Below the pieces are notes generated by a model. The model searched no databases. It was not told the DNA's origin and was given only the letters and a program-made list of their open reading frames with translations. Below are positions 21,251-33,470 of a stretch of 64,000 nucleotides of DNA, one piece after another. How positions within the stretch are numbered: position 1 is the stretch's first letter; the number at the start of each line of letters is the position of its first letter. The position numbers and the translations under genes are program-made. Source of the stretch: Elgaria multicarinata webbii (taxonomy: Eukaryota; Chordata; Lepidosauria; Squamata; Anguidae); NCBI RefSeq assembly GCF_023053635.1, contig NC_086183.1, forward strand, positions 1,619,501-1,683,500, in the 5' to 3' direction.

Positions 21251-22879
21251 TTTATTTATTTATTTATTTATTACATTTTTATACCGCCCAATAGCCGAAG
21301 CTCTCTGGGCGGTTCACAAAAATTAAAACCATCATAAAACAACCAACAGGTTAAAAACACAAATACAAAATACAGTATAAAAAGCACAACCAGGATAAAA
21401 CCACGTAGCAAAATTGATATAAGGTTAAAATACAGAGTTAAAACTGTATAATTTAAATTTAAGTTAAAATTAAGTGTTAAAATACTGAGTGAATAAAAAG
21501 GTCTTCAGCTGGTGATGAAAGGAGTACAGTGTAGGCGCCAGGCGGACCTCTCTGGGGAGCTCATTCCACAACCGGGGTGCCACAGCGGAGAAAGCCCTCC
21601 TCCTGGTAGCCACCTGCCTCACTTCCTTAAGGTCCGGGTAGGTACATATGGGAGGAGGCGTTACTTCAGATAGCCTGGCCCCAAGCCATTTAGGGCTTTA
21701 AATGTTCATACCAGCACTTTGAATTGGGCCCGGACCTGGACTGGCAGCCACTGAAGCTGGAAAAGGACTGGCGTGATGTGATCTCGCCGGCCAGTCCCTG
21801 TTAGTAAACGGGCTGCCCTGTTTTGTACCAGCTGAAGCTTCCCGGACCGTTTTCAAAGGCAGACCCACGTACAACGCATTGCAGTAATCCAAACTAGAGG
21901 TTATCAGAGCATGGATCACTGTAGCTAGGCTATCACTGTCCAGATAAAGGCGCAGTTGGTATATCAGCCTAAGCTGATAAAAGGTGCTCTTTGCCACTGA
22001 GTTCACCTGTGCCTCAAGTGACAGTTCTGGATCCAAGAGCACCCCCAAACTACGGACCCGATCCTTTAGGGAGAGTGCAACCTCATCCAGAACAGGGCAA
22101 ACATCACCTCGCCGGACAAATGAACCACCCGCTAACAGTACCTCCGTCTTGCCTGGATTGAGTCTCAGTTTGTTAGCCCTCATCCAGTCCATTACCGTGC
22201 CCAGGCACTGGTTCACAACAGTCACTGCCTCACCTGGATTTGATGAAAAGGAAAGGTAGAGCTGGGTATCATCCGCATATTGAAGACACCTCAGTCCACA
22301 TCTCGGAATAACCTTCCCCAGCGGCTTCATGTATATGTTAAACAGCATAGGGGATAAAATAGAGCCCTGCGGAACCCCATGGCTTAGGAGCCACGGCACA
22401 GAGCAATAATCCCCCAGCACCACCTTCTGGAATCGGCCATCCAAGTAGGAGCGGAACCACTGCAACGCAGTACCTCCAACTCCCAGCTCAGACAACCTAT
22501 CCAGAAGGATACCATGGTCGATGGTATCGAAGGCCGCTGAGAGGTCCAGGAGAACCAACAGGGTCGCACTCCCCCTGTCTCTCTCCCGACAGAGGTCTTC
22601 CCACAGGGCGACCAAGGCAGTTTCCGTTCCAAAACCAGGCCTGAAACCCGATTGAAATGGATCTAGATAATCCGTTTCATTCAAGAGTGCCTGGAGTTGT
22701 CCTGCAACCACCCGCTCAAGCACCTTGCCCCGGAAAGGGATATTAGCCACCGGCCTGTAGTTGTTAACATCCTCCGGGTCCAGATTAGGCTTCTTCAAGA
22801 GTGGTCTAATTACCGCCTCTTTTAAAGAGGCCGGCACCACTCCCTCTCTCAAGGAGGCATTCACAACCTCCTGGACCCA
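21251..22879 (-). mobile_element. L2-clade LINE, 5'-truncated, open RT
   Basis: Minus-strand copy with the (TTTA)n tail at 21251-21275 and the 5' truncation at 22879. An 8-bp target duplication AATTTGCT flanks it (21238-21245 and 22880-22887). Very similar in protein to the L2 at 10385-13277, but its RT frame is unbroken. Confidence 0.92.
21698..22879 (-). CDS. L2 reverse transcriptase fragment, open for ~390 codons
   Basis: Continuous [91 protein letters not shown] (catalytic YADD) and [20 protein letters not shown], followed by the C-terminal [15 protein letters not shown]. The reading frame shifts after that segment, so the last part of ORF2 is lost. There is no endonuclease, and the start is the truncation point, so it is not an independent gene. 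Confidence 0.88.
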   Translation of the reverse strand, partial: WVQEVVNASLREGVVPASLKEAVIRPLLKKPNLDPEDVNNYRPVANIPFRGKVLERVVAGQLQALLNETDYLDPFQSGFRPGFGTETALVALWEDLCRERDRGSATLLVLLDLSAAFDTIDHGILLDRLSELGVGGTALQWFRSYLDGRFQKVVLGDYCSVPWLLSHGVPQGSILSPMLFNIYMKPLGKVIPRCGLRCLQYADDTQLYLSFSSNPGEAVTVVNQCLGTVMDWMRANKLRLNPGKTEVLLAGGSFVRRGDVCPVLDEVALSLKDRVRSLGVLLDPELSLEAQVNSVAKSTFYQLRLIYQLRLYLDSDSLATVIHALITSSLDYCNALYVGLPLKTVREASAGTKQGSPFTNRDWPARSHHASPFPASVAASPGPGPIQSAGMNI

Positions 22880-22887
22880 AATTTGCT

Positions 22888-24050
22888 CAAACAAGAAGCC
22901 TCAAAGTGTTTATAGACTGACGATACTGTTGTAACCATTTGGAAAAATAAAATAATGGGGAAACTTATTTCCAAGAATGAAGAAACAGCCTTGGAGTATG
23001 TGAGCTTGTGTGCGTCTCCCTTTTCCTCTGCCCCTAGTTTAAGGTCTGATTCATATATTTTAGCTAATAATGAAGAGCTAACTTCTACAGTGTTATCACA
23101 ATGTTGATGCCTTCAGGGGTTTAAGGAACTCCCAAAATCCAGACTGCTAAAACATTCCAGAGACCTTGATCTTGACATCTGCTCCTTTAACAGCTGCTTG
23201 AGAGGCAGAAATATACAGCAGGTGACCTTTTTCCTGGCATGGAGATCAAGTGAAAGAGAAAAGTCTCACTTTCTTAATGTGTTTGTTTCAGGTTGTTGCG
23301 TTCAAAGATGCTTCCACTTTCTGAGCAACACAAACTGACTTTGGGGGAAGGGACTCTGTACACCTGCTTCCGCTTCTCACTTCTCAGGAGCTGAGTTGCA
23401 ATGAAAAGCAGTAAAACCAAGGAAGGAGACCCAAGAGTTGTAACATTGAGCAGCCGATGAAGTTCTTTCCAGCATGAAGATAAAAAGAATGGGGAAAGCT
23501 GTAACTACTTAGAGTGCAACTTTATGCACTGATTTATGCATCTTTATGCATCCGTCCCATCCATAAATCTGTATTCCAAAGGGGTCCTAGCACTAGTCTA
23601 ACAGTCAGAAGGCGTTGTGTATTTCATCCTTATTTTCTTTCTTAGCAGCTTTTCTATGCAAAAAATTGGAAGAAGAGGTAGGAAGACATGGGAGGGTTAC
23701 AATTGGATAACAACGCCATCTGGAACCTCTCTACAATTCTGTGAAGGAGGCAGAGTGATTACACGTTAAAATCCTCTTCTGAAAGCATTCCTGAATTTAG
23801 GGGGTGCTCACTTCTAAGTTAGTGTGCTTTAGGATTGTAACCATGATTTTTGAGCATCGGGCCTCTGCTTAAACTCATGAAAAACAACAATAATATTTAA
23901 TAATGCTGGGCAGTTAGGCATATTTATTTTAGTATTTTCTATTGAAGTTTATGCTTTATGGTGTTTCCTCTGGAAGCGGCCTTGGACATTATTTTTTTAA
24001 TTAAAGGGCAGCATATACATTTTTTAAAAAATGAATGTTTTCACCAGTTA
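22888..24050. other. Unassigned intergenic sequence
   Basis: AT-rich intergenic DNA with no recognised gene. Segments near 23580-23850 share short blocks (GAGGGTTAC, GATTACAC) with 35900-36020, hinting at an old dispersed repeat. Confidence 0.4.
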
Positions 24051-24057
24051 AGACTGT

Positions 24058-24215
24058 GCTCTGTGGCAGATTGCCTACTTTGCAAGCAGAAGATCTCAGG
24101 TTCAATTCATGGCAGGGCTGGGACAGTCTCCTGTTTGGGACACTTCCAGCGAGCAGCTGCCAGCCAGCATAGAGTGGACTGTACTGAGCGAGAAGAACTC
24201 ATGGTCTGTATGACC
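24058..24215 (+). mobile_element. tRNA-derived SINE (decayed copy)
   Basis: Has the promoter-like B-box region (AGATCTCAGGTTCAATTCAT), then a GAGCAGCTGCCAGCCAGCATAG block typical of the SINE body. It parallels the better copy at 41705. The A-box is degraded. Confidence 0.6.
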
Positions 24216-26480
24216 TGCCAAACCAAACACAACCCATCAGCTCCACATTGTGGCATGCTGAGGGGTTTGGGTCACTTGCCCTGTTTTTGCAGCACCAAGT
24301 AGGTTTATTCAGCCTCTGCTGGGTCACAATACAAGGCCAAGGCCAACTGATTAGGAAAAAAAGCAGTCTGGGCTGTTCTTGTGCCTTTAACAGCAGTTCC
24401 AAATGCAAGAAATGCTTTTCACAGAATGGAAATAAAAACATCACCAGCTAACATCTGTACAGCTTGCAGGGGCTTGCTGAAAAATTGGCAGCCCAACTGA
24501 TGGGTTATGTTCAGCTTGGTGGACCACAGCGTTTGCCAGAGCTGCTTAATTTATCTCTGTAATCCATGCGACAACCACAACCCTGTATGGTAGGCCAGGG
24601 TTTGTTTTATAAGTGAGAACCGTAATGCTAGCTGGGTTCATGTGAGCTTAGAAAACTGCCTTTTATAGAGCTCAGCCATTGCTCCGTCTCGCCTGTGACC
24701 TTTTGCTCTGGCTGGCAGCAGCTTCCAGGGTCTCAGGTGGGGGTCTTGTTCTCTGACCTGCTGCTACCTGGGGATGTTCTCCTGGAGAGGTCAGGCATTG
24801 AACTGGGGCCCTTTTACATTTGGGGAGAAAGCGAAACAAACCTCCCAGAACCTGGTGTCTGGCCCGCTTCCCTTACCTGATAGCTAGGGTTGCAATCTGA
24901 GCCCCACCGGGATCTGCAGGGGTTCTTGCTTGGCAGTGGTCAGCGATCAAGCCCCAAGCGATGCAGAGGACCACAGGGGGCAAAATGCATCCCCTGCGCC
25001 TGTACAGGCCCCACAGCTGCCAGTGCAAGGAAGAGGGGCAGCTGTGCAGAAACCTCCTGACAGCTGTTTTGTCTCAGAATTGCTGGGAGCCAAAGCATGC
25101 TGGATCTGGGTAGATTGTGAAAGACCAACAGGAACTGCACACATTGCAGTGTGGGAGAGGCTGAGAGAGAGAGAGAGAGAGAGAGAGAGGGACAGAGGGC
25201 GGGAGGGAGGATGTGGAGCTTAAGGTCGCCTGGCTGTAATTGTGTGTTTTCAGTTTATTTTTTCCACTGTCAAGGGACTTGAAGAGAACAGTCAAGATTT
25301 TAGATTAACTGACTGTGTGATAAACTCCCACAGTTTTCTTTTCATTTCTTCTTCTTTATATTAGGTGCCTTGTTAGCTCTAGGCAGATAGCGAGGAAAAT
25401 GAGGCTTGAAAATGATCAAAAAACCACCAAAACTGAAACTCAGGAGTAGGGGAGAGTTTCCCCACCTATTCAGCAGCCTGATAACACAGAAACAGCTTTT
25501 ACCCAACCAAAGGAAAGCACTGTTCGCTTCCATGGACTTCAGCACAGGCTTAATACTCCTACCAAAATGAATTGGGGTGGGGGGAATCAAGGCACTCTTC
25601 CTGTGTAAATATTACATTGAAATGGCATCGCCTCCATCATTTCAGAGGTAAAAATAGGGACAAACTGGTAACATCCCTTGACTCAGGTCACTGCCCAAGG
25701 CCTCTGGTCCCCAGCCCTGCACAGGTCTGAAGGCTCCCTCAGCTGCTCTGGGCTGCCTGGGGGGCTGCGGGCTTAAGTGTTGCAGCAGAGGTAGGTGGCC
25801 ATTTTAATTCTCCTTATGCCCAGCCCTTCCATTAGACAGGCCACTGCCTCAGGTGACAGAAGCTGAGGTGTGGCATTTGAGGACGGAGCCGTGTGTCCCA
25901 GGCAGCCTTAAGGTGGCCTGCTTTCCAGAGGTGTGGTGGAAGATGCTACCCCATCGCCAGCGTGGAAGCAAGTTTCAACTGCCATCATGGTCAGCTTCAG
26001 GCCTTTGCCTCTGGCAGAAAAATTTGGGCCAGCAGCGATTTCCTGCAATGTCCCATAGTGATGCTACGTTGGGTGCTCCTAGGCATTGCGGCAAATGGAA
26101 ATGGCTGCCTGCCACCGGATTGCTGGGGGCCGATCCGATCCGATCATAGAGCACTTTCACCAGGCCTCGCTGAGATGTGGAGCTGACCCTTATGGTAGCC
26201 ATGGGTCCTTTTTGTCCTGTATTTGAAGTTGTCGCCTATTTGAGGGGCTGGGCTGTCCAATTCTGGTTTATTAAAGATAAAGCCATCAGAATTGCTACCC
26301 ATCCACAGTGAGCACCTGAACTGCAGAGGCTCCCCACTCTCCTGCTCACAATCGTTTGCACTATATTTCTGTTTAATTTATAACACTGATTTCTAATTTT
26401 TAAGATATGCAATTTTATGCAAATTGCTATCTTCCTTTTTAATGATGCGTAAGTTGCCATCCTACTGGTTGGACATGATA
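24216..26480. other. Unassigned intergenic sequence with small repeats
   Basis: No gene recognised. It holds an antisense SINE-like block near 24700-24810 (GGTCTCAGGTGGGGGTCTTG and GGTCAGGCATTGAACTG) and a (GA)n run at 25160-25190. Confidence 0.4.
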
Positions 26481-26604
26481 CCGGACCTGTTCAGACAACA
26501 TGCTAAGCCATGGTTAGGCTGCTAACCCTTTTACAGCAAGTGGTAAGTGAGCATATCTGAACTGTAGTTATGTAGCCACTGTGGTTAGGTACAGTTTACA
26601 CAAC

Positions 26605-27613
26605 GGTGACCATATGACTGGATTTGCCCGGATTTGTACGGGTTTTGATGGCAAATCCGGGTGGGGGAGGGGAAATCCGGATTTTTTCCAAAGAGCAGCT
26701 CTAATGGGAATTAACAGAAATGCTTATAACTCCGTCATTTTTTAAGATAAAGACATGAAACTTGGCACAATGGTAGCGCTTAGGAAGGGCTTTAGTCATA
26801 CCAAATTTGAAACAGATCCGTTCATCCATTGATTTTTTAGGAATTTTTTTAAAATTGAGGTTTTAAAATTATTATTTTTTAAATCGTCATTTTTAAAGAT
26901 AACGAGATTAAACTTTGCACCATGAAAGGATTTAGGTAGAGCTTTAGCCACACCAAATTTGAAACAGATCCGTTCATCCATTAATTTTTTAGGATTTTTT
27001 AAAAATTGAGGTTTTTAAATTATTATTTTTAAAATCGACATTTTTAAAGATAAAGAGATTAAACTTTGCACCATGAAAGGATTTAGGTAGAGCTTTAGCC
27101 ACACCAAATTTGAAACAGATCTGTTCATTAATTTTTTAGGAATTTTTTTAAAAATGAGGTTTTAAAATTATTATTTTTTAAGCTGTCATTTTTAAAGAGA
27201 AAGAGCTGAAAGTTGGCACCATGATAGCTTTTAGGTAGAGCTTTAGCCATACCAAATTTGAAACAGATCTGGGGCCAGTGGCAAACCCTGTTAACAACAA
27301 CAGCAGCTTGCAATGAGTAAAGATACAGTCAGAAAAGATATTTGAGGGAAGGGGAGAATGTAACACACAGAGTATAGCAAAAGCTTCAAAGTACAGCAAA
27401 ACCTACAAAAGTAGGAGTGAGTGAAGTTAATTTCAGATACATTGAATCTCTCACTTGTTCTTTATTTCAGTGATCTTAACATTAAGATGTTATGTAGAAC
27501 AGATTTGTCTTAAATGTGTGCAGTAAAATCAGATATGTGACCAAGGCTATTTTCGCCTCCTTGGGGGCGACCATGTTGTCCTCTTTTTTGGTTTCCAAAA
27601 TATGGTCACCCTA
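26605..27613 (+). repeat. GGTGACCATAT element, copy 1, with ~150-bp tandem core
   Basis: Left end GGTGACCATATG and right end ATATGGTCACC form terminal inverted repeats. The interior holds about 3.7 tandem units of roughly 150 bp, starting near 26740, 26890, 27041 and 27189. Each contains ACCAAATTTGAAACAGATC and, except the partial last unit, a version of TTTTTTAGGAATTTTTTTAA. No coding capacity is recognised. It is the same family as 28243-29549 in opposite orientation. Confidence 0.75.
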
Positions 27614-27619
27614 TACTAA

Positions 27620-28172
27620 GGCCCTTTTTCCATGGGATCATAGCTGGATCATCCCTGTGTTTCCAAATGATGCACAGAGGATCCCGGGAGCAGGGAGGGA
27701 TGATCCCTCCATTTTCCCAGGATAACTGAGACCTCACTTATCCCGGTTTTACATGCGGTCCCAGGACAATCTCGAGGACCGCGGGCAGTGTGGGCGCTTG
27801 TCCCGGCTTCTTGCCTCCTCCTGCAAGTAGTGGGGGTCAGCAGAGGAAAGGAGCTGGGACGGGGGGAGTCCAGGGTCATCGGGGATATGGGGTGGGGAGC
27901 GAGGTTGGGGCTTTTTTTTTTTGTACTTACTTTTGCACTGGAGTGCAAATGAATTTCAGCTCCTGTTTTTTTTTTTGCTCTGGAGTGAAGGTGTGCTATG
28001 GCTCCTGTTTTTGTTTGTTTGTTTGTTTGTTTTTTGACAGGCACGACAGGTGCAACGTCCCTCTTCCCATTCCAGACGTCACACTTCCGTTTAGGCACAC
28101 AGGGACAATCCCGGAAGAAGGTAAGTCCAAGATTGCCCCCCTACACACACACCCTTAGGTGTAGAAAGGGCC
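27620..28172. repeat. MITE with GGCCCTTT ends (longer relative of 728-857)
   Basis: Ends GGCCCTTTTTCCA and, in reverse complement, GGGCCCTTTCTACACC. The left part repeats the GGATCATCCCTGTG and GGGAGGGATGATC hairpin core of the 728-857 copy; the right part is unrelated and includes poly-T and (TTTG)n runs near 28000-28035. Confidence 0.55.
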
Positions 28173-28242
28173 CAAGTCATGATTCACATGACATGTGAAG
28201 CCATAATGCTTAGCTCACAATGCTTAAGCATCATGGTTTAGT

Positions 28243-29549
28243 TAGGGTGACCATATTTTGGAAACCAAAAAGGAGGACAACATGGTCGGCCCCCAAGGGG
28301 GCGTGTCCAGCACCAAGGGGGTGTGCCCACCCGAACATAGCCTTGGTCACATATCTGATTTTACAGCACACATTTAAAACAAATCTGTTCTACATCTTAA
28401 TGTTAAAATCACTGAAATAAAGAACAAGTGAGAGATTCAATGTATCTGAAATTAACTTCACTCACTCCTACTTTTGTAGGTTTTGCTGTACTTTGAAGCT
28501 TTTGCTATGCTTTGTGTGATACAGTCTCCCCTTCCCTCAAATATTTTTTTCTGACTGTAACTTCACTCATTGCAAGCTGCTGTTGTTGTTAACAGGGTTT
28601 GCCACTGGCCGGCCGGATGGCTGGCTTTTTTTAATTTCAATTTTTTTAAAAAAGCTTGTGTATAATTGTCACAAGTTTCTCTACTCTAACATTAGGGTGG
28701 GTATTGTGGCAGTTTACCTAAAGACTGGAGATCCCCTTAATGCCAAGGGCTGAAACTGCTCAATATGCAAAACCCCAAAGAGGAGGTTTGACAACCTGAG
28801 TTTGAAGGATATGGCTCCAGCAGTTTTAAAACACAATAATTTTAAAACTTTGAACTTTTAAAAAAAATCCTAAAAAAACAATGGATGAACAGATCTGATT
28901 CAAACCTGGCATGGCTAAATCTCTTCTTAAGAGCTATCACGGTGCCAACTTTCAGCCCTGTATCTTTTAAAAATTTCATTTTAAAATAATAATTTTAAAA
29001 CCTCAAACTTTTTAAAAAATCCTAAAACTCAATGGATGGACAGATCTGTTTCAAACTTGGCATAGCTAAAGTCCTTGTTAAGAGCAATCATGGTGCCAAG
29101 TTTCATCTCTTTATCTTTAAAAATAATGTTTTTTTTTAAATTAAATCCTCAAATTTTAAAAAATTCCTAAAAATCAATGGATGAACAGATCTGTTTCAAA
29201 TTTGGTGTGGCTAAAGCTCTACCTAAATCCTATCATGGTGCAAAGTTTCATCTCTTTATCTTTAAAAATAACGATTTTAAAAATAATAATTTTAAAACCT
29301 CAGTTTTTAAAAAAATCCTAAAAAATCAATGGATGAATGGATCCGTTTCAAATTTGGTATGACTAAAGCCCGTCCTAAGAGCTACTATTGTGCCAAGTTT
29401 CATAACTTTATCTTAATAAATGACAGTTATAAGCATTTTTGTTAATTCCCATTAGAGCTGCTCTTTGGAAAAATCCGGATTTCCCCCCTCCCGGATTTGT
29501 CATCAAAACCCAGACAAATCCGAGCAAATCCGGTCATATGGTCACCCTA
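28243..29549 (-). repeat. GGTGACCATAT element, copy 2, 7-bp target duplication
   Basis: Runs from TAGGGTGACCATAT to ATATGGTCACCCTA with flanking GTTTAGT on each side (28236-28242 and 29550-29556). Interior of about 4.5 tandem units of ~150 bp, inverted relative to copy 1, with GATAAAGAGATG and CAAATTTGGT-type blocks. At 1307 bp it is longer than copy 1. The 7-8 bp duplication fits hAT-like transposition. Confidence 0.78.
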
Positions 29550-30194
29550 GTTTAGTGTGTTGTCTGAACAGGACCATTAATTTACCCAGCCACAGTTTAT
29601 GGTCCAATAATTTAAAACGTCAAAATGATGAGGGGATAAAACACTACGTGAAACCAAAAAAAGGAAGAGATAGTCTCTAGTGTTAAAAAGTAGAAAAGTT
29701 TTAATCTCTTTGTACAGATGTCTCAAACGTTTAAAAATGTATTGTTGTTACAAGACTTTTTGAATAAAAGCTTGACGTTGAAATCTTTACAACCCCACGG
29801 GCTTAATGATTCCCTGGAGTGGAATACAGTAAGATACTAAATAGTTGCAATAGGCACTGCATTTCATTTCAAAAAGAAAAAGATCTTATTAAAGGCAAAA
29901 AATGCTAAGTTTTGACAGGATCACATCCAAAGGGTCTCCCTGAGTGTTAGAGCAACCACAGAAACGTATAACAGCTGACTCATCTTAGCAAACAGAGAAA
30001 CCTTTGCTGCAGATGCAACAGGCAAAAAGAACGCAAGGAAGTCTTTTGACTGCTTCATTTGAACTTTTTGGTAGTTCATGTTATTCTGTTTTATCAGGTC
30101 AGTAGATGCATTGTCTAAGGAGGAATTGTGTGAGGGTACTGTGTGCAATGTGTGCTTAAGGGATAAAAGAAACATAATAGTTAGACATAAAAGA

Positions 30195-30710
30195 GAAGAA
30201 ATCTCTTCATTGGCTTCCAATTCACTTCAGAATCCAATATAAACTTCTCCTGTTAACCTTCAAAGCTTTTCACGGTCTAGCTCCTTCCTATCTCTCCTCT
30301 CTCATCTCACACTATTGCCCCGCTCGTGCTCTTCGCTCCTCTGATGCCATGTTTCTCACCTGCCCAAGGGCCTCTACTTCCCTTGCTCGGCTTCGTCCAT
30401 TTTCTTCTGCTGCCCCTTACGCCTGGAACGCTCTTCCAGAACATTTGAGAACTACAAGTTCAATCGCAGCTTTTAAAGCTCAACTAAAAACTTTTCTTTT
30501 TCCTAAAGCTTTTAAAACTTGATGTTGTGCGGACTTTATACTGTTAGTTTTACCCTACCCTGTACCTGCTTACCCTACCCTGTGCCTGTTGGCATTCTCT
30601 TCCCCTCCTTATTGTTTTACTATGATTTTATTAGATTGTAAGCCTATGCGGCAGGGCCTTGCTATTTACTGTTTTACTCTGTACAGCACCAAGTACATTG
30701 ATGGTGCTAT

Positions 30711-30740
<30 letters not shown>
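30195..30740 (+). mobile_element. L2-related LINE 3' end
   Basis: Encodes the typical C-terminal segment of L2 ORF2 (HWLP-type start, APSYLSSLISHYCPARALRS, SAAPYAWNALPEHLR, AAFKAQLKTFLFPKAFKT), then a 3' UTR with TTAGATTGTAAGCCTATGCG and ends with TGGTGCTATATAAATAAATA and (AAT)n. The antisense tail at 50650 is the same subfamily. Confidence 0.8.
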
Positions 30741-30741
<1 letters not shown>

Positions 30742-30901
30742 TCTATAGACAAAAAAGGGGGATATACAAAATCAGAAAATTTCCCATATAGACAATTATC
30801 ACGAAAAATAAAAAATAAGAATACAAATCCTGTAATTTGAACAAAGTTTACAAGTTGAAAGCCTTTAACCCATATTTATATAATGCAGACACCAAGGTCA
30901 C

Positions 30902-33470
30902 CATAGAATCATAGAATAGCAGAGTTGGAAGGGGCCTACAAGGCCATGGAGTCCAACCCCCTGCTCAATGCAGGAATCCACCCTAAAGCATCCCTGACAG
31001 ATGGTTGTCCAGCTGCCTCTTGAAGGCCTTTAGTGTGGGAGAGCCCACAACCTCCCTAGGTAACTGATTCCACCATCGCACTGCTCTAACCGTCAGGAAG
31101 TTTTTCCTGATGTCCAGCCGGAATCTGGCTTCCTTTAACTTGAGCCCGTTATTCCGTGTCCTGCACTCTGGGAGGATCGAGAAGAGATCCTGGCCCTCTT
31201 CTGTGTGACAACCTTTTAATTATTTGAAGAGTGCTATCATGTCTCCCCTCAATCTTCTCTTCTCCAGGCTAAACATGCCCAGTTCTTTCAGTCTCTCTTC
31301 GTAGGGCTTTGTTTCTAGACCTCTGATCATCCTGGTTGCCCTCTTCTGAACACGCTCCAGCTTGTGTGCATCCTTCTTGAATTGTGGAGCCCAGAACTGG
31401 ACACAATACTCTAGATGAGGCCTAACCAGGGCCGAATAGAGAGGAACCGGTACCTCACGTGATTTGGAAGCTATACTTCTATTAATGCAGCCCAAAATAA
31501 CATTTGCCTTTCTTGCAGCCATATTGCACTGTTGGCTCATATTCAGCTTGCGATCTACAACAATTCCAAGATCTTTCTCGTTTGTAGTATTGCTGAGCCA
31601 AGTGTCCCCCATCTTGTAACTGTGCATTTGGTTTCTATTCCCTAAATGTAGAACTTGGCATTTATCCCTATTAAATTTCATTCTGTTGTTTTCAGCCCAG
31701 CACTCCAGCCTATCAAGATCACTTTGAAGTTTGTTTCTGTCTTCCAGGGTATTAGCTATCCCACCCAATTTTGTGTCATCTGCAAATTTGATCAGCGTTC
31801 CCTGCACCTCCTTGTCCAAATCATTAATAAAAATGTTGAAGAGCACTGGGCCCAGGACTGAGCCCTGCGGCACCCCACTTGTTGCCTCTCCCCAGTTTGA
31901 GAAGGTTCCATTGATAAGTACTCTTTGAGTCCGATTCTGTAGCCAACTGTGAATCCACCTAATAGTTGTTCCATCTAGCCCACTTTTAGCTAGTTTGTTA
32001 ATCAGAATGTCATGTGGTACTTTGTCAAAAGCTTTGCTGAAGTCAAGATATATGACATCCACAGCATTCCCACAGTCCACAAGGGAGGTTATCCTATCAA
32101 AAAATGAGATCAAATTAGTCTGACAGGATTTGTTCCTGACAAATCCATGTTGGCTTCTAGTAATCACTGCATTGATTTCAAAGTGTTTACAGATTGACTT
32201 CTTTATAACCTGCTCCAGAATTTTCCCAGGGATGGATGTCAGACTGACTGGTCTGTAGTTCCCAGGTTCATCCTTTTTGCCCTTTTTGAAGATAGGGACA
32301 ACGTTAGCCCTCCTCTAGTCGTCCGGCACCTCACCCGTCTTCGTATGATTTTGCAAAGATAATAGACAAAGGTTCTGAGAGTTCTTCTGCTAGCTCCTTC
32401 ATTACTCTAGGATGCAGTTCATCGGGCCCTGGAGATTTAAACTCATTCAAGGAAATTAGGTGTTCTTTGACCATTTGTTTATCAATCTCAAACTGCAATC
32501 CTGCCCCCTCAACTTCTGCTTCACTTTTTCCAGGGGGTCATAGACCCGCTTTTGGGAGAAGACTGAGGCAAAGTAGGAATTGAGCACTTCAGCCTTTTCT
32601 TTATCATCTGTTATCTTGCCATCCTCATTAAGCAGTTGAACCACCATTTCTTTCCTGTGTCTTTTACTACTCACGCATCTGAAGAAAGCCTTTTTATTGC
32701 TTTTAGCATCCCTCGCTAATCTCAGCTCATTCACAGCTTTAGCCTTCCTGACGCCATTTCGGCACTTCTGAGCCACATGTCTGTACTCTTCTTTTGTAGC
32801 CTGGCTTTCCTTCCACTTCCTATATGAATCCTTTTTTTGTTTTCAGGTCATCTCTAAGCTTTTTGTGGAGCCACATTGGTTTCCTCTGTTGTCTTCTATC
32901 TTTTCTCCTGGTTGGAATTGTTTGTAACTGTGCCTTTAAAATTTCCTTTTTTAAATACTCCCACCCATCCTGCGTTCCTTTTCTCAAGGATTGCCAATCC
33001 TCTAGTTCCTTCCTCCACTTTCTGTAGGAGAAAGTTATCACCCATACATGTCGGGAATTTCTTGGAAGGGCCGCTTTTGGCAGTAATGGTCTCCCAACAG
33101 ATATCAGGATAATTGAAGTCCCCCATCACTACTACATCACACTTCCTTGAAACACTGGCAATTTGTTTCTCAAAAGTTTCGTCCTCGTCTTCTCCTTGAT
33201 TGGGTGGTCGGTAGTAGACTCCGATTATCATGTTCTTTTTATTCCTTGCTCCATTTATTTTAATCCAGACGCTCTCAAGGGGACTCCCAATCTCATCCGC
33301 CTGTATTTCTGTGCAGGGATAGGTATTTTTAACATATAGTGCAACTCCACCTCCCTTTCTATTTCTTCTGTTCTTTTTGAACAAGTTATACCTTCAATTG
33401 CTATATTCCAGTCATGGGAGTCATCCCACCAAGTTTCAGTTATACCTAACAAGTCGTATTTGCCTTCATG
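30902..33470 (-). mobile_element. CR1 LINE with endonuclease and RT parts, internally deleted
   Basis: Octamer tail at 30902-30920 (TAGAATCATAGAATAGC). The RT frame 31220-32167 holds [28 protein letters not shown] and FADDTKLGG. The upstream part (32456-33384) is in several frames and includes endonuclease sequence ([31 protein letters not shown]) and LGITETWWDDSHDW at the truncated 5' end. The linker between endonuclease and RT is shorter than in intact CR1, so several hundred bases are missing near 33040. Confidence 0.9.

Larger units (their letters stand above)
26486..29572. repeat. Outer MITE with CCTGTTCAGACAACA ends, filled by three insertions
   Basis: Left end CCTGTTCAGACAACA (26486-26500) and right end TGTTGTCTGAACAGG (29558-29572) form a perfect 15-bp inverted repeat. 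Its own sequence seems to remain only at 26486-26604, 28173-28242 and 29557-29572 (GCTAAGCCATGGTTAG and GCTTAAGCATCATGGTTTAG are complementary blocks). The rest is later insertions. Confidence 0.65.

Noticed and set aside
25853-26186. Two overlapping ~98-codon plus-strand frames
   Set aside because: Two frames open over the same GC-rich stretch, with no family motif and no splice context; most likely chance.
26740-29420. Repeated 61-codon frames with FKFGVAKALPKS-like peptides
   Set aside because: They are the ~150-bp tandem DNA units translated; frames are not maintained between units, so they are not a repeat protein.
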